Assembly (NCBI GenBank): GCA_963931615.1
Contig: OZ007032.1
Coordinates: forward strand, 1,984,001 to 2,048,000
From: Coprenecus sp902388455
Lineage (GTDB): Bacteria > Bacteroidota > Bacteroidia > Bacteroidales > UBA932
Length of the DNA stretch: 64,000 nucleotides
Direction of reading: 5' to 3'
The stretch's first letter is position 1. The number at the start of each line of letters is the position of its first letter. Under the pieces are notes generated by a model that saw nothing but the letters and a program-made list of their open reading frames with translations, did not search any database and had not been told where the DNA came from. Positions 52,692 to 61,382 of this stretch are shown here, piece by piece. Both the position numbers and the translations under genes were made by a program.

Positions 52692-53264
52692 TTATTCTCT
52701 GATTACCTGGACCTCGTTGTGCAGTCCGAGCTTGATGATGGATGAGGCCTTGCCCGTGGAGCCCTGGTCGAAGGAGGGGTCAATGCTCAGATTGACAGAT
52801 GCCTTGACTGAGTCGGGGATGTCGATGTAGCGGCGGGGGGCCGGGGTGCCTGAGACATTGGCCGAAGTGGAGACGATGGGCTTCCCGAAACGGCGGACAA
52901 GTTCCACGCAGAAATCGTTCTTGGGGATACGGATGGCGATGCTGCCGTCCTCGGCGGTGACGTTGGGGGCGAGGTTGATGCCCTCGGGGTAGATGATGGT
53001 CAGGGGCTTGTCGCTCAGAGACTCGACAGTGACGGCCATCTCGGGAATCTCCCGGACGTAGCGGGCCACCATGTCCATGTCGCTGGCCAGAATGATGAGG
53101 CTCTTGGAGTCCGCCCTCTGCTTGATCTCAAAGACCCGCTCGACCGCCTTCTCATCCGTGGCGTCGCAGCCTATGCCCCAGATAGTGTCAGTGGGATAGA
53201 GGAGGATGCCTCCTGCCCTGAGCACCTTTACGGCTTCTTCGATCTGTTCTTTTCTCTCTTTCAT
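52692..53264 (-). CDS. tsaC: Threonylcarbamoyl-AMP synthase (YrdC/Sua5 family)
   Basis: Makes threonylcarbamoyl-AMP from threonine, bicarbonate and ATP for the t6A37 modification of ANN-decoding tRNAs. The protein is 190 aa from the ATG at 53264 (MKERKEQIEEAVKVLRAGG); the longer frame overlaps the next gene and is not credible. YrdC motifs are GGILLYPTDTIWGIGCDATD, FEIKQRADSKSLIIL with the KRxxxKPL-type segment, SDKPLTIIYP, AIRIPKNDFC and IVSTSANVSGTPAPR. No C-terminal Sua5 domain is present, as in short TsaC. It is 11 bp downstream of the EEP gene. Confidence 0.92.
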   Translation of the reverse strand: MKERKEQIEEAVKVLRAGGILLYPTDTIWGIGCDATDEKAVERVFEIKQRADSKSLIILASDMDMVARYVREIPEMAVTVESLSDKPLTIIYPEGINLAPNVTAEDGSIAIRIPKNDFCVELVRRFGKPIVSTSANVSGTPAPRRYIDIPDSVKASVNLSIDPSFDQGSTGKASSIIKLGLHNEVQVIRE

Positions 53265-53275
53265 AACTCTTATGT

Positions 53276-54385
53276 TTACATGTATACTTTCACTATTACC
53301 GGATAGTGGTCCGAGTTCCCGACCCGCGGCGTTCTGTGCTCCAGCACCTCGAAATCCTCCGGAACGAAGACGTAGTCTATCCTGAGCAGCGGCCACAGCA
53401 CCCTGTAGGTCGCTCCGAAACCCTTGCCGGCCTCGCAGAACGTATCCTTGCGGCCATGCTGCAGGCTCCGGAAGCAGTAGGACATCGGCGTATCATTGAC
53501 ATCCCCGCAGATCACCGAGGGCAGACCGCTCCCTGAAATATCCTCTAGCAAAGCCCGTACCTGACTGCCCCGGCGGGACGAGGATCTGCGTACTTTTTCG
53601 TGTGCCTCGGCCAGTTCCTGCTGCAGCTCGTCATATCCCCCGCCCCGCACGTCCTGTATCAGCGAGGTCAGCGAGATATTGTTCGACTCCAGATGCACGT
53701 TGTACAGCCGGAGGACCTTCCCGGCATATTCCACATCGGTGTACAGCACCATGTTGGTCGTACCGCGGAACGGCAGATGTCCGTCCCCGCGCAGCGGCAG
53801 GCGGCTGAAGGTCACATTGCCCACATAGTCCCCGTTGCGCAGCTGGAAAAAATGCTCCCGCACGTGGGGATACCCCGGAAACATCCGCCGCAGCCCGGAG
53901 GGATCGCCGGTTCGGAACTCCTGAAGAGAGACCACGTCGGGGGACTCCGAGGCGACGAGGGCCGTCACTCCCCGGATATTGTCCTCCACCTCATCCGAGA
54001 CTCCCGAGCGGAAGCCTCCTACGTTCCACGTCAGTACCTTGAGCCCGTCCGCGCGGGCCACTACGCTCTCAGGCAGCGCGTTCCTATCCCCGGCACGGAA
54101 GAAGAACCCGACGAAGAACAGAGACGGCAGCAGGGCGATGACCGGTATCCAGGCCGAGGAGGACCACCTCAGCAGGGCCAGGACCAGCAGCAGCACATTG
54201 ACCGCCAGCATGGGGATGAAATACAGGCCGAAAAATCCCGCAAGAGGGAAGATTCCCGGGTCGATCAGCACCGACACGTAACTGAGCAGCAGCAGTATGC
54301 AGCATACTGTCGCCACCAGCCGGAAGGACAGGCTCAGGAAAGGACTGCGCCTCTTTCTGGATTCGCGCCGGGTCATCTGAAGCAA
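53276..54385 (-). CDS. Endonuclease/exonuclease/phosphatase-family membrane protein
   Basis: A 369-aa protein. The N-terminus has three membrane segments (LVATVCCILLLLSYVSVLI; PLAGFFGLYFIPMLAVNVLLLVLAL; WIPVIALLPSLFFVGFFF). The soluble EEP domain follows: LKVLTWNVGGF (~115), VVSLQEFRTGD (metal-binding Glu), YNVHLESNN, VICGDVNDTPMSYCFR and GNSDHYPVIVKV at the C-terminus with the DH pair. This is the common Bacteroidota membrane-anchored EEP family of unknown substrate (phosphodiester or lipid headgroup). It is in a tight minus-strand run with tsaC downstream and rhomboid/mutL upstream. Confidence 0.85.
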   Translation of the reverse strand: MLQMTRRESRKRRSPFLSLSFRLVATVCCILLLLSYVSVLIDPGIFPLAGFFGLYFIPMLAVNVLLLVLALLRWSSSAWIPVIALLPSLFFVGFFFRAGDRNALPESVVARADGLKVLTWNVGGFRSGVSDEVEDNIRGVTALVASESPDVVSLQEFRTGDPSGLRRMFPGYPHVREHFFQLRNGDYVGNVTFSRLPLRGDGHLPFRGTTNMVLYTDVEYAGKVLRLYNVHLESNNISLTSLIQDVRGGGYDELQQELAEAHEKVRRSSSRRGSQVRALLEDISGSGLPSVICGDVNDTPMSYCFRSLQHGRKDTFCEAGKGFGATYRVLWPLLRIDYVFVPEDFEVLEHRTPRVGNSDHYPVIVKVYM

Positions 54386-54391
54386 GACACG

Positions 54392-55039
54392 CTAGGAGTA
54401 CAGCCGGTTCTTTTTCTTCCAGTACAGTATCATGATGATACCGAAGATCATACCTCCGAGATGGGCGAAATGGGCCACATTGCCGCCCCTGCCGGACAGG
54501 CCCGATATGAGTTCGATGGCACCGAAGATGATGACCATCCACTTGGCCTTCATGGCGACGGGAGGGAAGACGAACTGCAGCACATTGTTCGGGAACATCA
54601 TGCCGTAGGCCAGCAGCAGACCGTAGATGGCGCCCGAGGCACCGACGGTGGGCACGCGGTTGATGGCGGCCTCGACCAGTCCGGGAGTCTCGGCGAAAGC
54701 GATCTGCAGATACATCACCAGCTCGTTGATCAGGCCCGCGCCGATACCGCAGACCATGTAGTAGAGGAAGAATTTCTTCCCGCCCCAGTAGTTCTCCAGC
54801 ACGCTGCCGAACATGTACAGCGAGAACATATTGAAGAAGATGTGCCAGAAGCCCCCGTGCATGAACATGTAGGTAATCAGCTGGAAGGGCTTGAAGAAGG
54901 GCGAGGTGAAATAGAAGAGCGAGAATGTCCCGTACATGAAGTTCTGGGCGAACATCGTGACGACGAAGACTATCGCGTTGATGATTATCAGGTTCTTGAC
55001 TACAAAGGGCAGTCCGGGTCGGTAATAGCCGTAATTCAT
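54392..55039 (-). CDS. Rhomboid-family intramembrane serine protease
   Basis: A 215-aa integral membrane protein from the ATG at 55039 (MNYGYYRPGLPFVVKNLIII); it overlaps mutL by 4 bp, and the longer start at 55081 lies inside mutL. Six membrane segments are seen. Rhomboid motifs are FMHGGFWHIFFNMFSLYMFG (the HxxxN oxyanion region), VGASGAIYGLLLAYG (catalytic Ser in GxSG) and VAHFAHLGGMIFG (catalytic His). The active-site dyad is complete, so an active protease is expected. Substrate unknown. Confidence 0.9.
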   Translation of the reverse strand: MNYGYYRPGLPFVVKNLIIINAIVFVVTMFAQNFMYGTFSLFYFTSPFFKPFQLITYMFMHGGFWHIFFNMFSLYMFGSVLENYWGGKKFFLYYMVCGIGAGLINELVMYLQIAFAETPGLVEAAINRVPTVGASGAIYGLLLAYGMMFPNNVLQFVFPPVAMKAKWMVIIFGAIELISGLSGRGGNVAHFAHLGGMIFGIIMILYWKKKNRLYS

Positions 55040-56856
55040 AAATGTCTCTCTATGTCTTGTTCTGTCAATATAAACATGCACCTGCGGCCGGCCGGCGAAA
55101 TCTCGGGCTCTGCGCAGGAAAACAAGGTATCTACCAAAAGTCGTGCCTCATCCCCGGATATCCGGGTGTCAGTCCCCGAAACAGCGGCACGGGCCAGCTT
55201 CCGGGCCATTTCCTCCCTTGCTGCAGCCTTTCCCAGGCCCTCCGGACCGGCATCCATCAGCGCTGCCACTATGTCATCCACCGCCTTCCGCACCGCCTCC
55301 TCGTCCGTGCCGAACCCTTCGGGCAGCCCCTTTACGGAGATGGTGAAATCCCCCGCAGGCTCAATGTCGAATCCCAGCTGCCGCAGCCTCCCGGGGTCCT
55401 CCATCAGCAGATGATACCGCTCGGGCGGAAGGGTCACCCCGCACGGGAACAGCACCTGATGGGAAATGGGCGAGCTGTCGTCCAGCTGCCGCAGGTATCT
55501 TTCGTAGAATATCCGTTCCCTGGCCCTGCGCACGTCCACTATCAGCAGGCCGGAGCGCATGGGGGTCGCAATATAGCGGCTGGAAATCTGAAGGACCCCC
55601 GCCCCGCTTCCGGCCGTTCCGCTGTCCTCGAAGATATGGCCGTAACCGGCGACATCCGGTTCAGCGGGGGACAATGTCTCAGTGGCAAAAGCCGTGGAGC
55701 GATGCCTATGGAAATCAACCGTTTCAGGCAAAATCGCCCCATAGTCCACCTTCTTCCCGGATACGGAGCGTCCTCCCCCGAAACTTCCACCGCCCCCCTT
55801 GGAATAATGGAACTGCGAGGGAGCCGGAATGTCCGGCAGGGTATCGTGGTCGAAATCTATCGTAGGGATAAATGACCCCCGTCCCAGAGCCTCTCGCACC
55901 ACGGCGGTAAGGAGTTCGAAGATCTCTGTCTCATTCTCAAACTTGACCTCCGTCTTCGAGGGATGTATGTTCACGTCCACATTCTCCGGAGGAGTGGAGA
56001 AGAAGAGGTAGTAGGAGGGATAGGTCCCCTCGGGGATGAGTTTGTCGTAGGCCTTCATCACCGCCTTGTGAAAATAGGGCGAGCGGAAATAGCGGCCGTT
56101 GACGAAGAAATACTGGTTGCCGGCACTGCGGCGGGCATCCTGAGGATTGCCCACGAAGCCGGATATCTCTATGATGCGGGTCGATGTGGACACGTCGATG
56201 AGCTCCTTGCCCATGTCCTTGCCCTCGATCTCGAGGATGCGCTGCTTGAGGGTATTGGCCCGCCTGAGGTTGTAGATGTCCTTACCGTTGTGGGACAGGC
56301 GGACGCCCACATCCGGACGGCAGAGGGCCACGTGGGAGAACTCGGCTATGATCTGACGCAGCTCCGTATTGTCCGACTTGAGGAACTTGCGCCTGGCCGG
56401 GAGGCTGTAGAAGATGTTGCGGACGGCGATGTTGGTCCCCTCGGGCATGGCCGCTTCCTCCTGGGAGACAAGGCCGGAGGGAGTGAAAACGGTCTCAGTG
56501 CCGGTTTCGGAGCCTTTCCTGCGGGTACGGAGCGTGACCTCGGCCACCGCCGCGATGGAAGGCAGGGCCTCCCCGCGGAAACCGTAGGTCAGGATCGAGT
56601 CCAGGTCGGAGGCCTGTGCTATCTTGGAGGTAGCGTGTCTCTCGAAGCAGAGCCGCGCCTCTTCCGGAGTCATGCCGCAGCCGTCGTCGATCACCTGGAT
56701 CAGGGTCTTGCCCGCATCCTCGATGATGACGCTGACCGAGCCGGCTCCGGCGTCTATGGCATTTTCCAGAAGTTCCTTGACCACTGACGAGGGGCGTTGG
56801 ACCACCTCTCCGGCAGCGATGAGATTGGAGATATTGGGAGGCAGGATCTTAAGCAT
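55036..56856 (-). CDS. mutL: DNA mismatch repair protein MutL
   Basis: A 606-aa mismatch-repair coordinator that links MutS to strand incision. The N-terminal GHKL ATPase has motif I VKELLENAIDAGAGSV, motif II IDDGCGMTPEEARLCFERHATSKI, motif III LTYGFRGEALPSIA and EGTNIAVRNIFYSLPARRKFLKS. A transducer-domain segment (NVDVNIHPSKTEVKFEN), a linker (~335-400) and a C-terminal dimerisation domain (~410-606) follow. In the C-terminal domain I do not see the DQHAxxER endonuclease motif in canonical form (VDVRRARERIFYERYL lies at that position), so the nuclease may be absent. It is translationally coupled to the rhomboid gene. Confidence 0.95.
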   Translation of the reverse strand: MLKILPPNISNLIAAGEVVQRPSSVVKELLENAIDAGAGSVSVIIEDAGKTLIQVIDDGCGMTPEEARLCFERHATSKIAQASDLDSILTYGFRGEALPSIAAVAEVTLRTRRKGSETGTETVFTPSGLVSQEEAAMPEGTNIAVRNIFYSLPARRKFLKSDNTELRQIIAEFSHVALCRPDVGVRLSHNGKDIYNLRRANTLKQRILEIEGKDMGKELIDVSTSTRIIEISGFVGNPQDARRSAGNQYFFVNGRYFRSPYFHKAVMKAYDKLIPEGTYPSYYLFFSTPPENVDVNIHPSKTEVKFENETEIFELLTAVVREALGRGSFIPTIDFDHDTLPDIPAPSQFHYSKGGGGSFGGGRSVSGKKVDYGAILPETVDFHRHRSTAFATETLSPAEPDVAGYGHIFEDSGTAGSGAGVLQISSRYIATPMRSGLLIVDVRRARERIFYERYLRQLDDSSPISHQVLFPCGVTLPPERYHLLMEDPGRLRQLGFDIEPAGDFTISVKGLPEGFGTDEEAVRKAVDDIVAALMDAGPEGLGKAAAREEMARKLARAAVSGTDTRISGDEARLLVDTLFSCAEPEISPAGRRCMFILTEQDIERHL

Positions 56857-56865
56857 CTCTTCGGG

Positions 56866-57195
56866 CTACCGCATGGATTCGAGGAATACAGTATAGTACT
56901 TGGCGAAATAGATAAGGAAGGCGAAGAATATGGCCACCGACACCAGGCCTATGATGCGGGTGAGGTTCTTGTTGAGCGAACCACGCCTGCTGTTGCGGGC
57001 CTGCTCCTGAAGCCTACCGCTGATGTACATACCCGGCTTGTATGCCTCGTCCTTCCATTCCTTTCCCTCACGCAAAGCTTTCTCCTTGAGTGCCTCATTC
57101 TTGACATGTTCACGGCGTTCCTTTCTCTCGTCCCAGTAACGTGGCTCATAGTGAAAGACGCGATGCTCAGGCGTTTTGAAAAAACTGATATTCAT
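56866..57195 (-). CDS. Small membrane protein upstream of mutL
   Basis: A 109-aa protein with a charged N-terminal two-thirds (FHYEPRYWDERKERREHV; EKALREGKEWKDEAYKPG) and one C-terminal membrane helix (IIGLVSVAIFFAFLIYFA). It is 9 bp before mutL, so co-transcribed. Similar tail-anchored proteins stand beside mutL in other Bacteroidales; the function is unknown to me. Confidence 0.7.
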   Translation of the reverse strand: MNISFFKTPEHRVFHYEPRYWDERKERREHVKNEALKEKALREGKEWKDEAYKPGMYISGRLQEQARNSRRGSLNKNLTRIIGLVSVAIFFAFLIYFAKYYTVFLESMR

Positions 57196-57274
57196 CTCTG
57201 ATTTCCTTTAGTAATTGCAACATACAAAAGTACAAAAATTCTGCCGCAGATGCAACCGGGGTGAAACAGTTGAC

Positions 57275-58459
57275 TCAGACACGACGCAGCCACTTCCGGC
57301 CAAGCCACTTTCTCAACGGCTCGTCATATGCCTTCAATACTATGTACGCCAGCATTATACTGCCTAGAAACACCGTCACAGCCCATGGCCATGCCTCGGA
57401 AAAAGGAACACCCGTAAAGGTCCAGGCATAAAATAGGTACATAAAAGGATAATGAATTATATAGACCGGGTATGATATGTCGCCAAGGAACCTGCACACT
57501 CTCCTCGAAAAAACACCGGCCAATTGACCGGAAGCGCCGATATAGACCAGAAGTGGAAATACACATACGACACAGAACGCCTCATAAAGACCGTTAAGCC
57601 ACATATTGTCCTCAGAACCGATCCGGGGCACCGAAAGCAGGAATATTATCGCCAGAGAGCAGAGCCAGAACGCTCCCCGCACCCTCCACGGCCGGAAGCC
57701 GCGGGACATCAGCAGACCAACTCCGAACGAGAACATCAGCCTGAGGAACCCACCCGGAAGATTGAGGTCAGTCAACGACCAGCCCACCCCGAGATGGCCG
57801 AAGCCGGAGAGGCCGCCTACCGCATAACCCGCCAGACCCAGGCCGGAGACCGCAACAACCACGGCTAACCAGCGGGTGGACAGCCTGCGCAGGACTAAGG
57901 CGTAGAGGATGTTGCCGATATATTCGAAGAACAGGGACCAGGAAGGGCCGTTGAGCGGATACATCTCGTTGTTGCCCCGCATCTCGTAAGGCGCCCCGGG
58001 ATAAGCCGGAATCAGGAACATGCCCAGCAGCATGGCCAGCATCACCGCCCCGAAAGGCACGTGTGTCCCATTCCACTGCACCGAGCCCTGAATCAAGAAA
58101 GTCACCGCTCCCAGCACCGAGCCGAGCATCACCATCGGATGCAGACGCACTAGACGGCGCTTTAGGAAGTCCTTTATCCCCATACCCCCGCAGACTCCGG
58201 AAGCGTTCCCAGGCCGTTTCCTCCACCGGTCATCGTAAGCGTATCCGACCACGAAGCCGGAGAGGATGAAGAAGAAGTCCACGGCCAGATACCCGTGATT
58301 GAACTTCTGGTCCAGCGGGCTGGTTGCGAAGCCCTCGAACACGTGATACCATATCACCACCAGGGCGGCCACTCCGCGCAGCCCGTCCAGAATGGCGTAG
58401 TGCGGCTTGGAGTCCGCGAAGGCCGATGCGGCCACAGGGCTGTCTACGGTATTTTTCAT
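57275..58459 (-). CDS. Acyltransferase-3 family membrane protein
   Basis: A 394-aa polytopic protein with about ten membrane helices. The start of the Acyl_transf_3 domain, HYAILDGLRGVAALVVIWYHVFEGF (~24-48), holds the conserved Arg and His, and the middle NGPSWSLFFEYIGN is the family's second signature. Such enzymes O-acetylate or acylate surface polysaccharides or exported metabolites using acyl-CoA. It is 2 bp... downstream of rsmE (which ends at 58461) on the same strand, without obvious functional link. Confidence 0.88.
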   Translation of the reverse strand: MKNTVDSPVAASAFADSKPHYAILDGLRGVAALVVIWYHVFEGFATSPLDQKFNHGYLAVDFFFILSGFVVGYAYDDRWRKRPGNASGVCGGMGIKDFLKRRLVRLHPMVMLGSVLGAVTFLIQGSVQWNGTHVPFGAVMLAMLLGMFLIPAYPGAPYEMRGNNEMYPLNGPSWSLFFEYIGNILYALVLRRLSTRWLAVVVAVSGLGLAGYAVGGLSGFGHLGVGWSLTDLNLPGGFLRLMFSFGVGLLMSRGFRPWRVRGAFWLCSLAIIFLLSVPRIGSEDNMWLNGLYEAFCVVCVFPLLVYIGASGQLAGVFSRRVCRFLGDISYPVYIIHYPFMYLFYAWTFTGVPFSEAWPWAVTVFLGSIMLAYIVLKAYDEPLRKWLGRKWLRRV

Positions 58460-58460
58460 G

Positions 58461-59246
58461 TCAAGTCAGATTCCAAATACAGCATAGTGCCATATACACC
58501 GCAGACACACAGAGAGTTGCCGCTGTCTCGGTGCGCAGGCGCGAGGGTCCGAGGGACAGGGGCTCGAAACCGGCCTCCAGGGCCTCTGCGATCTCCTCCG
58601 AGGAAAAATCCCCCTCAGGCCCTATCAGGAACAATGCCCCGGGCCGGGCCTCTCCGGCAGCATCCTCCCCTCCGGCCTTCACGGCGCCGACCGCCTCCAT
58701 CAGCGGCACACGGGTATTCAGCCCCGCCGCTATATCGCTGTCGCAGTATGCGATGAACTTCTTCCCGGAGAACCCTGCCGAGCGCACCTCCTCCATCAGG
58801 GCCCGGAACGGAGTAAGTCCGTCGAGCTGCGGCACTGCCCCCTTGAGGGACTGCTTGGCGGCAGCGACGATGACCCTCTGCCCGCGCTCCTGATTGTACA
58901 CCTTCCGCTCGGAATGGGCGCAGAGCAGGGGTGTGATCCGGTCCACTCCCATCTCCGTAGCCTTCTCGGTAAACCACTCGAAGCGGTCGATATTCTTCGT
59001 CGGAGCCACGGCCATCCACAGCCGGTAGGGATGCGTCCCGAAGCCGCCCTCGACCGAGAGCACCCGGGCCACGGCCGCACGGCTGTCCGCCTCCTCGAGA
59101 CAGCAGCGGTAGAGATTGCCGTCCCCTCCGCTTACATAGACCTCATCCCCTGCCCTGTGCCTGAGCACCTTGACGCAGTGAGCGGACTCCTCGGGAGAGA
59201 GACGGATCCTCCCGTCGCGGATATCATTTGAATAAAATACTTCCAT
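58461..59246 (-). CDS. rsmE: 16S rRNA (uracil-1498-N3)-methyltransferase
   Basis: A 261-aa SPOUT methyltransferase from the ATG at 59246 (MEVFYSNDIRDGRIRLSPEE); the longer frame reads back into the folP region and is not credible. It has an N-terminal PUA-like domain (HCVKVLRHRAGDEVYVSGGDG) and a SPOUT knot: MAVAPTKNIDRFEWFTEKATEMGV, ITPLLCAHSERK, AAAKQSLKGAVPQL, LFLIGPEGDFSSEEI and LSLGPSRLRTETAA, all standard RsmE motifs. It is divergent from folP, 58 bp between starts. Confidence 0.93.
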   Translation of the reverse strand: MEVFYSNDIRDGRIRLSPEESAHCVKVLRHRAGDEVYVSGGDGNLYRCCLEEADSRAAVARVLSVEGGFGTHPYRLWMAVAPTKNIDRFEWFTEKATEMGVDRITPLLCAHSERKVYNQERGQRVIVAAAKQSLKGAVPQLDGLTPFRALMEEVRSAGFSGKKFIAYCDSDIAAGLNTRVPLMEAVGAVKAGGEDAAGEARPGALFLIGPEGDFSSEEIAEALEAGFEPLSLGPSRLRTETAATLCVSAVYMALCCIWNLT

Positions 59247-59304
59247 GCCCGCAAAGATACTCCATTTTTTCCTATCTTGGCAGTCCGTTAAAGACTCACA
59301 GGAC

Positions 59305-60141
59305 ATGAACAGCGCAGCATTTTCCCCCGACCGCCGGATCTCCGTCATGGGGATCGTCAACCTCACGGACAACTCCTATTTTGCCTCCAGCCGCTGCCTC
59401 GGCCCCTCCGGAGAGGTGGACCTGGGCAAGGCTCTCGACCGCACGGAGCAGATGCTGGCCGAGGGCGCCGATATTATAGACATAGGTGCGTGCTCGACCC
59501 GTCCGGGATCGCAGGGAGTGGGCGCAGAGGAAGAATGGCGCAGGCTCGGGCCTTTCCTGCGGGAGGTGCGCAGGGCCTTCGGGGACGGTGTCCGCATATC
59601 GGTCGATACCTACTGGGCTTCGGTCGTGGAACGCTGCTTCGACACGGTAGGCCCGTTCATGGTCAATGACATATCTGCGGGGGAGGACGATCCGGCGATG
59701 CTGCCGCTGGTGGGACGGCTGGGGCTGGAATACGTGGCGATGCACAAGCGCGGCACTCCGGCGGACATGCAGTCGCTGTGCCAGTATGAAGATGTGGTGG
59801 AGGATGTGCTGGCCTACTTCGGGGATTTCGGCCGCCGGGCCGCTGAGCACGGCATCAGGGAATGGATTCCGGACCCCGGATTCGGGTTCGCCAAGACTGT
59901 GGAGCAGAACTACCGGCTGCTGGCCGGCCTGGATCGTTTCGCCGCCCTTGGCCGTCCGATACTCGTCGGCGTGTCCCGCAAGAGCATGATCTACCGTCTT
60001 CTCGGCATCACCCCCGAGGAGTCCCTGCCCCAGACCCAGGTCCTGCACCTGGCAGCCCTCGAGCGCGGCGCCTCTATCCTCCGCGTCCACGACGTCGCAG
60101 AGGCCGTCCGCACCGTACGCATCTGGCGCGCTTTGCAGTAG
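59305..60141 (+). CDS. folP: Dihydropteroate synthase
   Basis: Folate pathway: condenses 6-hydroxymethyl-dihydropterin pyrophosphate with p-aminobenzoate; target of sulfonamides. The protein is 278 aa from the ATG at 59305 (MNSAAFSPDRR). Motifs are VMGIVNLTDNSYFA (the usual NxTxDSF loop, here NLTDNSYF), GADIIDIGACSTRPGS, ISVDTY, MVNDISAG, YVAMHKRGTP, WIPDPGFGFAKTVEQNY and PILVGVSRKSMI. The loop reads TDNS rather than TPDS, a common Bacteroidales variant. Three bases after its stop begins a long inverted repeat (60144-60255). Confidence 0.93.
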   Translation: MNSAAFSPDRRISVMGIVNLTDNSYFASSRCLGPSGEVDLGKALDRTEQMLAEGADIIDIGACSTRPGSQGVGAEEEWRRLGPFLREVRRAFGDGVRISVDTYWASVVERCFDTVGPFMVNDISAGEDDPAMLPLVGRLGLEYVAMHKRGTPADMQSLCQYEDVVEDVLAYFGDFGRRAAEHGIREWIPDPGFGFAKTVEQNYRLLAGLDRFAALGRPILVGVSRKSMIYRLLGITPEESLPQTQVLHLAALERGASILRVHDVAEAVRTVRIWRALQ

Positions 60142-60143
60142 CA

Positions 60144-60255
60144 GGAGGAGATATGCAGCGGTCGAAATGACCAGGCCCTCCCACCGCTTTGCGGCGGGCC
60201 CCTCCCTCTAGAGCCGAGGGCGGCTAGTCATTTCTCGTCGCTGCATATCTCCTCC
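60144..60255. repeat. Long intergenic inverted repeat between folP and ispF
   Basis: A 17-bp perfect arm GGAGGAGATATGCAGCG (60144-60160) with partner at 60239-60255, extended by AAATGAC / GTCATTT inner arms. The core is GC-rich with its own small palindromes (CCGCTTTGCGGCGGG; CCCTCTAGAGCCGAGGG). The right arm lies inside the ispF reading frame. It can form a cruciform or a strong hairpin and may act as a two-way terminator; it resembles REP/MITE-like repeats. Confidence 0.7.
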
Positions 60256-60744
60256 GTCGGAGCGATTGAGCAGGACTGAGGCCCAGACGGCGATGCCCTC
60301 CTCGCGGCCGGTGAAGCCGAGGTGCTCCGTCGTGGTGGCCTTGACCGAGACCTGAGAAATGTCCACGCCGAGGATGTCGGCCAAGGTCTGCCGCATCCGG
60401 ACGATGTAGGGGGCGAGCTTGGGACGCTGTGCGGCTATGGTGATGTCGGCATTGGATACTGCATAGCCATGCGAGCGGACCAAGGCATCCACCCGCCGCA
60501 GCAGGATCTTGCTGTCTATGCCGCGGTATTCCTCGGAAGTATCCGGAAAATGCTGACCGATGTCGCCGAGCGCTAAGGCCCCGAGCATAGCGTCGCAGAG
60601 AGCGTGGATGGCCACGTCCCCGTCCGAGTGGGCGATACAGCCCTTGGTGTGCGGGATCCTCACCCCGCCCAGCCACAGCTCCAGCCCCTCGCCGAGGGCA
60701 TGCACGTCGTAGCCGTGGCCTATCCTGAATGGAAGAGAACTCAT
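60208..60744 (-). CDS. ispF: 2-C-methyl-D-erythritol 2,4-cyclodiphosphate synthase
   Basis: MEP isoprenoid pathway, trimeric zinc enzyme. The protein is 178 aa; the family is usually about 160. Motifs are RIGHGYDVHALGEG (zinc-binding DxH), GGVRIPHTKGCIAHSDGDVAIHALCDAMLGALALGDIGQHFPDTS, and VSVKATTTEHLGFTGREEGIAVWA. The last ~14 residues (GDMQRREMTSRPRL) are encoded by the inverted repeat at 60144-60255, so the tail is probably an extension acquired from that repeat rather than part of the fold. Confidence 0.93.
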   Translation of the reverse strand: MSSLPFRIGHGYDVHALGEGLELWLGGVRIPHTKGCIAHSDGDVAIHALCDAMLGALALGDIGQHFPDTSEEYRGIDSKILLRRVDALVRSHGYAVSNADITIAAQRPKLAPYIVRMRQTLADILGVDISQVSVKATTTEHLGFTGREEGIAVWASVLLNRSDGGDMQRREMTSRPRL

Positions 60745-60835
60745 CTTCTGAATAAATTTAACGGTCCGGGCACAAATGTAAACAAAAAAACCGCGAAAGC
60801 CGTATATTTGCCCTCACTAATACGACAACCGACAC

Positions 60836-61333
60836 ATGTACATCGGAATCATTTCAGACACACACTGCTGGTTCGACAACCCGCTGAAAAAGTTCCTCGA
60901 GCCGGTGGACGAGATATGGCACGCGGGGGACTTCGGCAACGAGGAGACCCTGCTGCAGATTGCGGACTTCAAGCCGCTCAAAGGAGTATATGGCAACTGT
61001 GACGGTACGCAGGTCCGCGGCAGAGTCCCGTACACACAGTTTTTCGAGTGCGGGGGGAAGAGGGTGCTGATGATGCACATCGGAGGCTATCCCGGCCGGT
61101 ACGACTACAAAGCCTTCCAGCTCATCAACGCCCATCTGCCCGACATCTTCGTCTGCGGCCACTCCCACATCCTCAAAGTCATCTTCGACAAGAAATACAA
61201 CATGCTCACCGTCAATCCAGGTGCCGCCGGCATTCAGGGCTTCCATCAGGTGAGGACAGCCATAAGGGTCCACATCGATGACGGGAATATTCACGGCATG
61301 GAGATCGGAGAATGGCCCAGATTTGTCAAATAA
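60836..61333 (+). CDS. YfcE/MJ0936-family metallophosphoesterase
   Basis: A 165-aa calcineurin-like phosphoesterase: YIGIISDTHCWFD (DxH), IWHAGDFGNEE (GD), GVYGNCDG (GNCD), MMHIGGYPG and VCGHSHILKV (GHSH), YNMLTVNPGAAG. All metal ligands are present. Single-domain members are phosphodiesterases or phosphatases of uncertain substrate. It diverges from ispF and precedes an S9 peptidase with a 49-bp gap. Confidence 0.9.
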   Translation: MYIGIISDTHCWFDNPLKKFLEPVDEIWHAGDFGNEETLLQIADFKPLKGVYGNCDGTQVRGRVPYTQFFECGGKRVLMMHIGGYPGRYDYKAFQLINAHLPDIFVCGHSHILKVIFDKKYNMLTVNPGAAGIQGFHQVRTAIRVHIDDGNIHGMEIGEWPRFVK

Positions 61334-61382
61334 TCACTATATTTACACTCGTTTTTGAGAATCATCAACCTACACAACACAA

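Noticed and set aside
53600..55414. A 604-aa plus-strand frame across the EEP and rhomboid genes
   Set aside because: It spans two well-supported minus-strand genes and has His/Gln/Arg-rich shadow composition.
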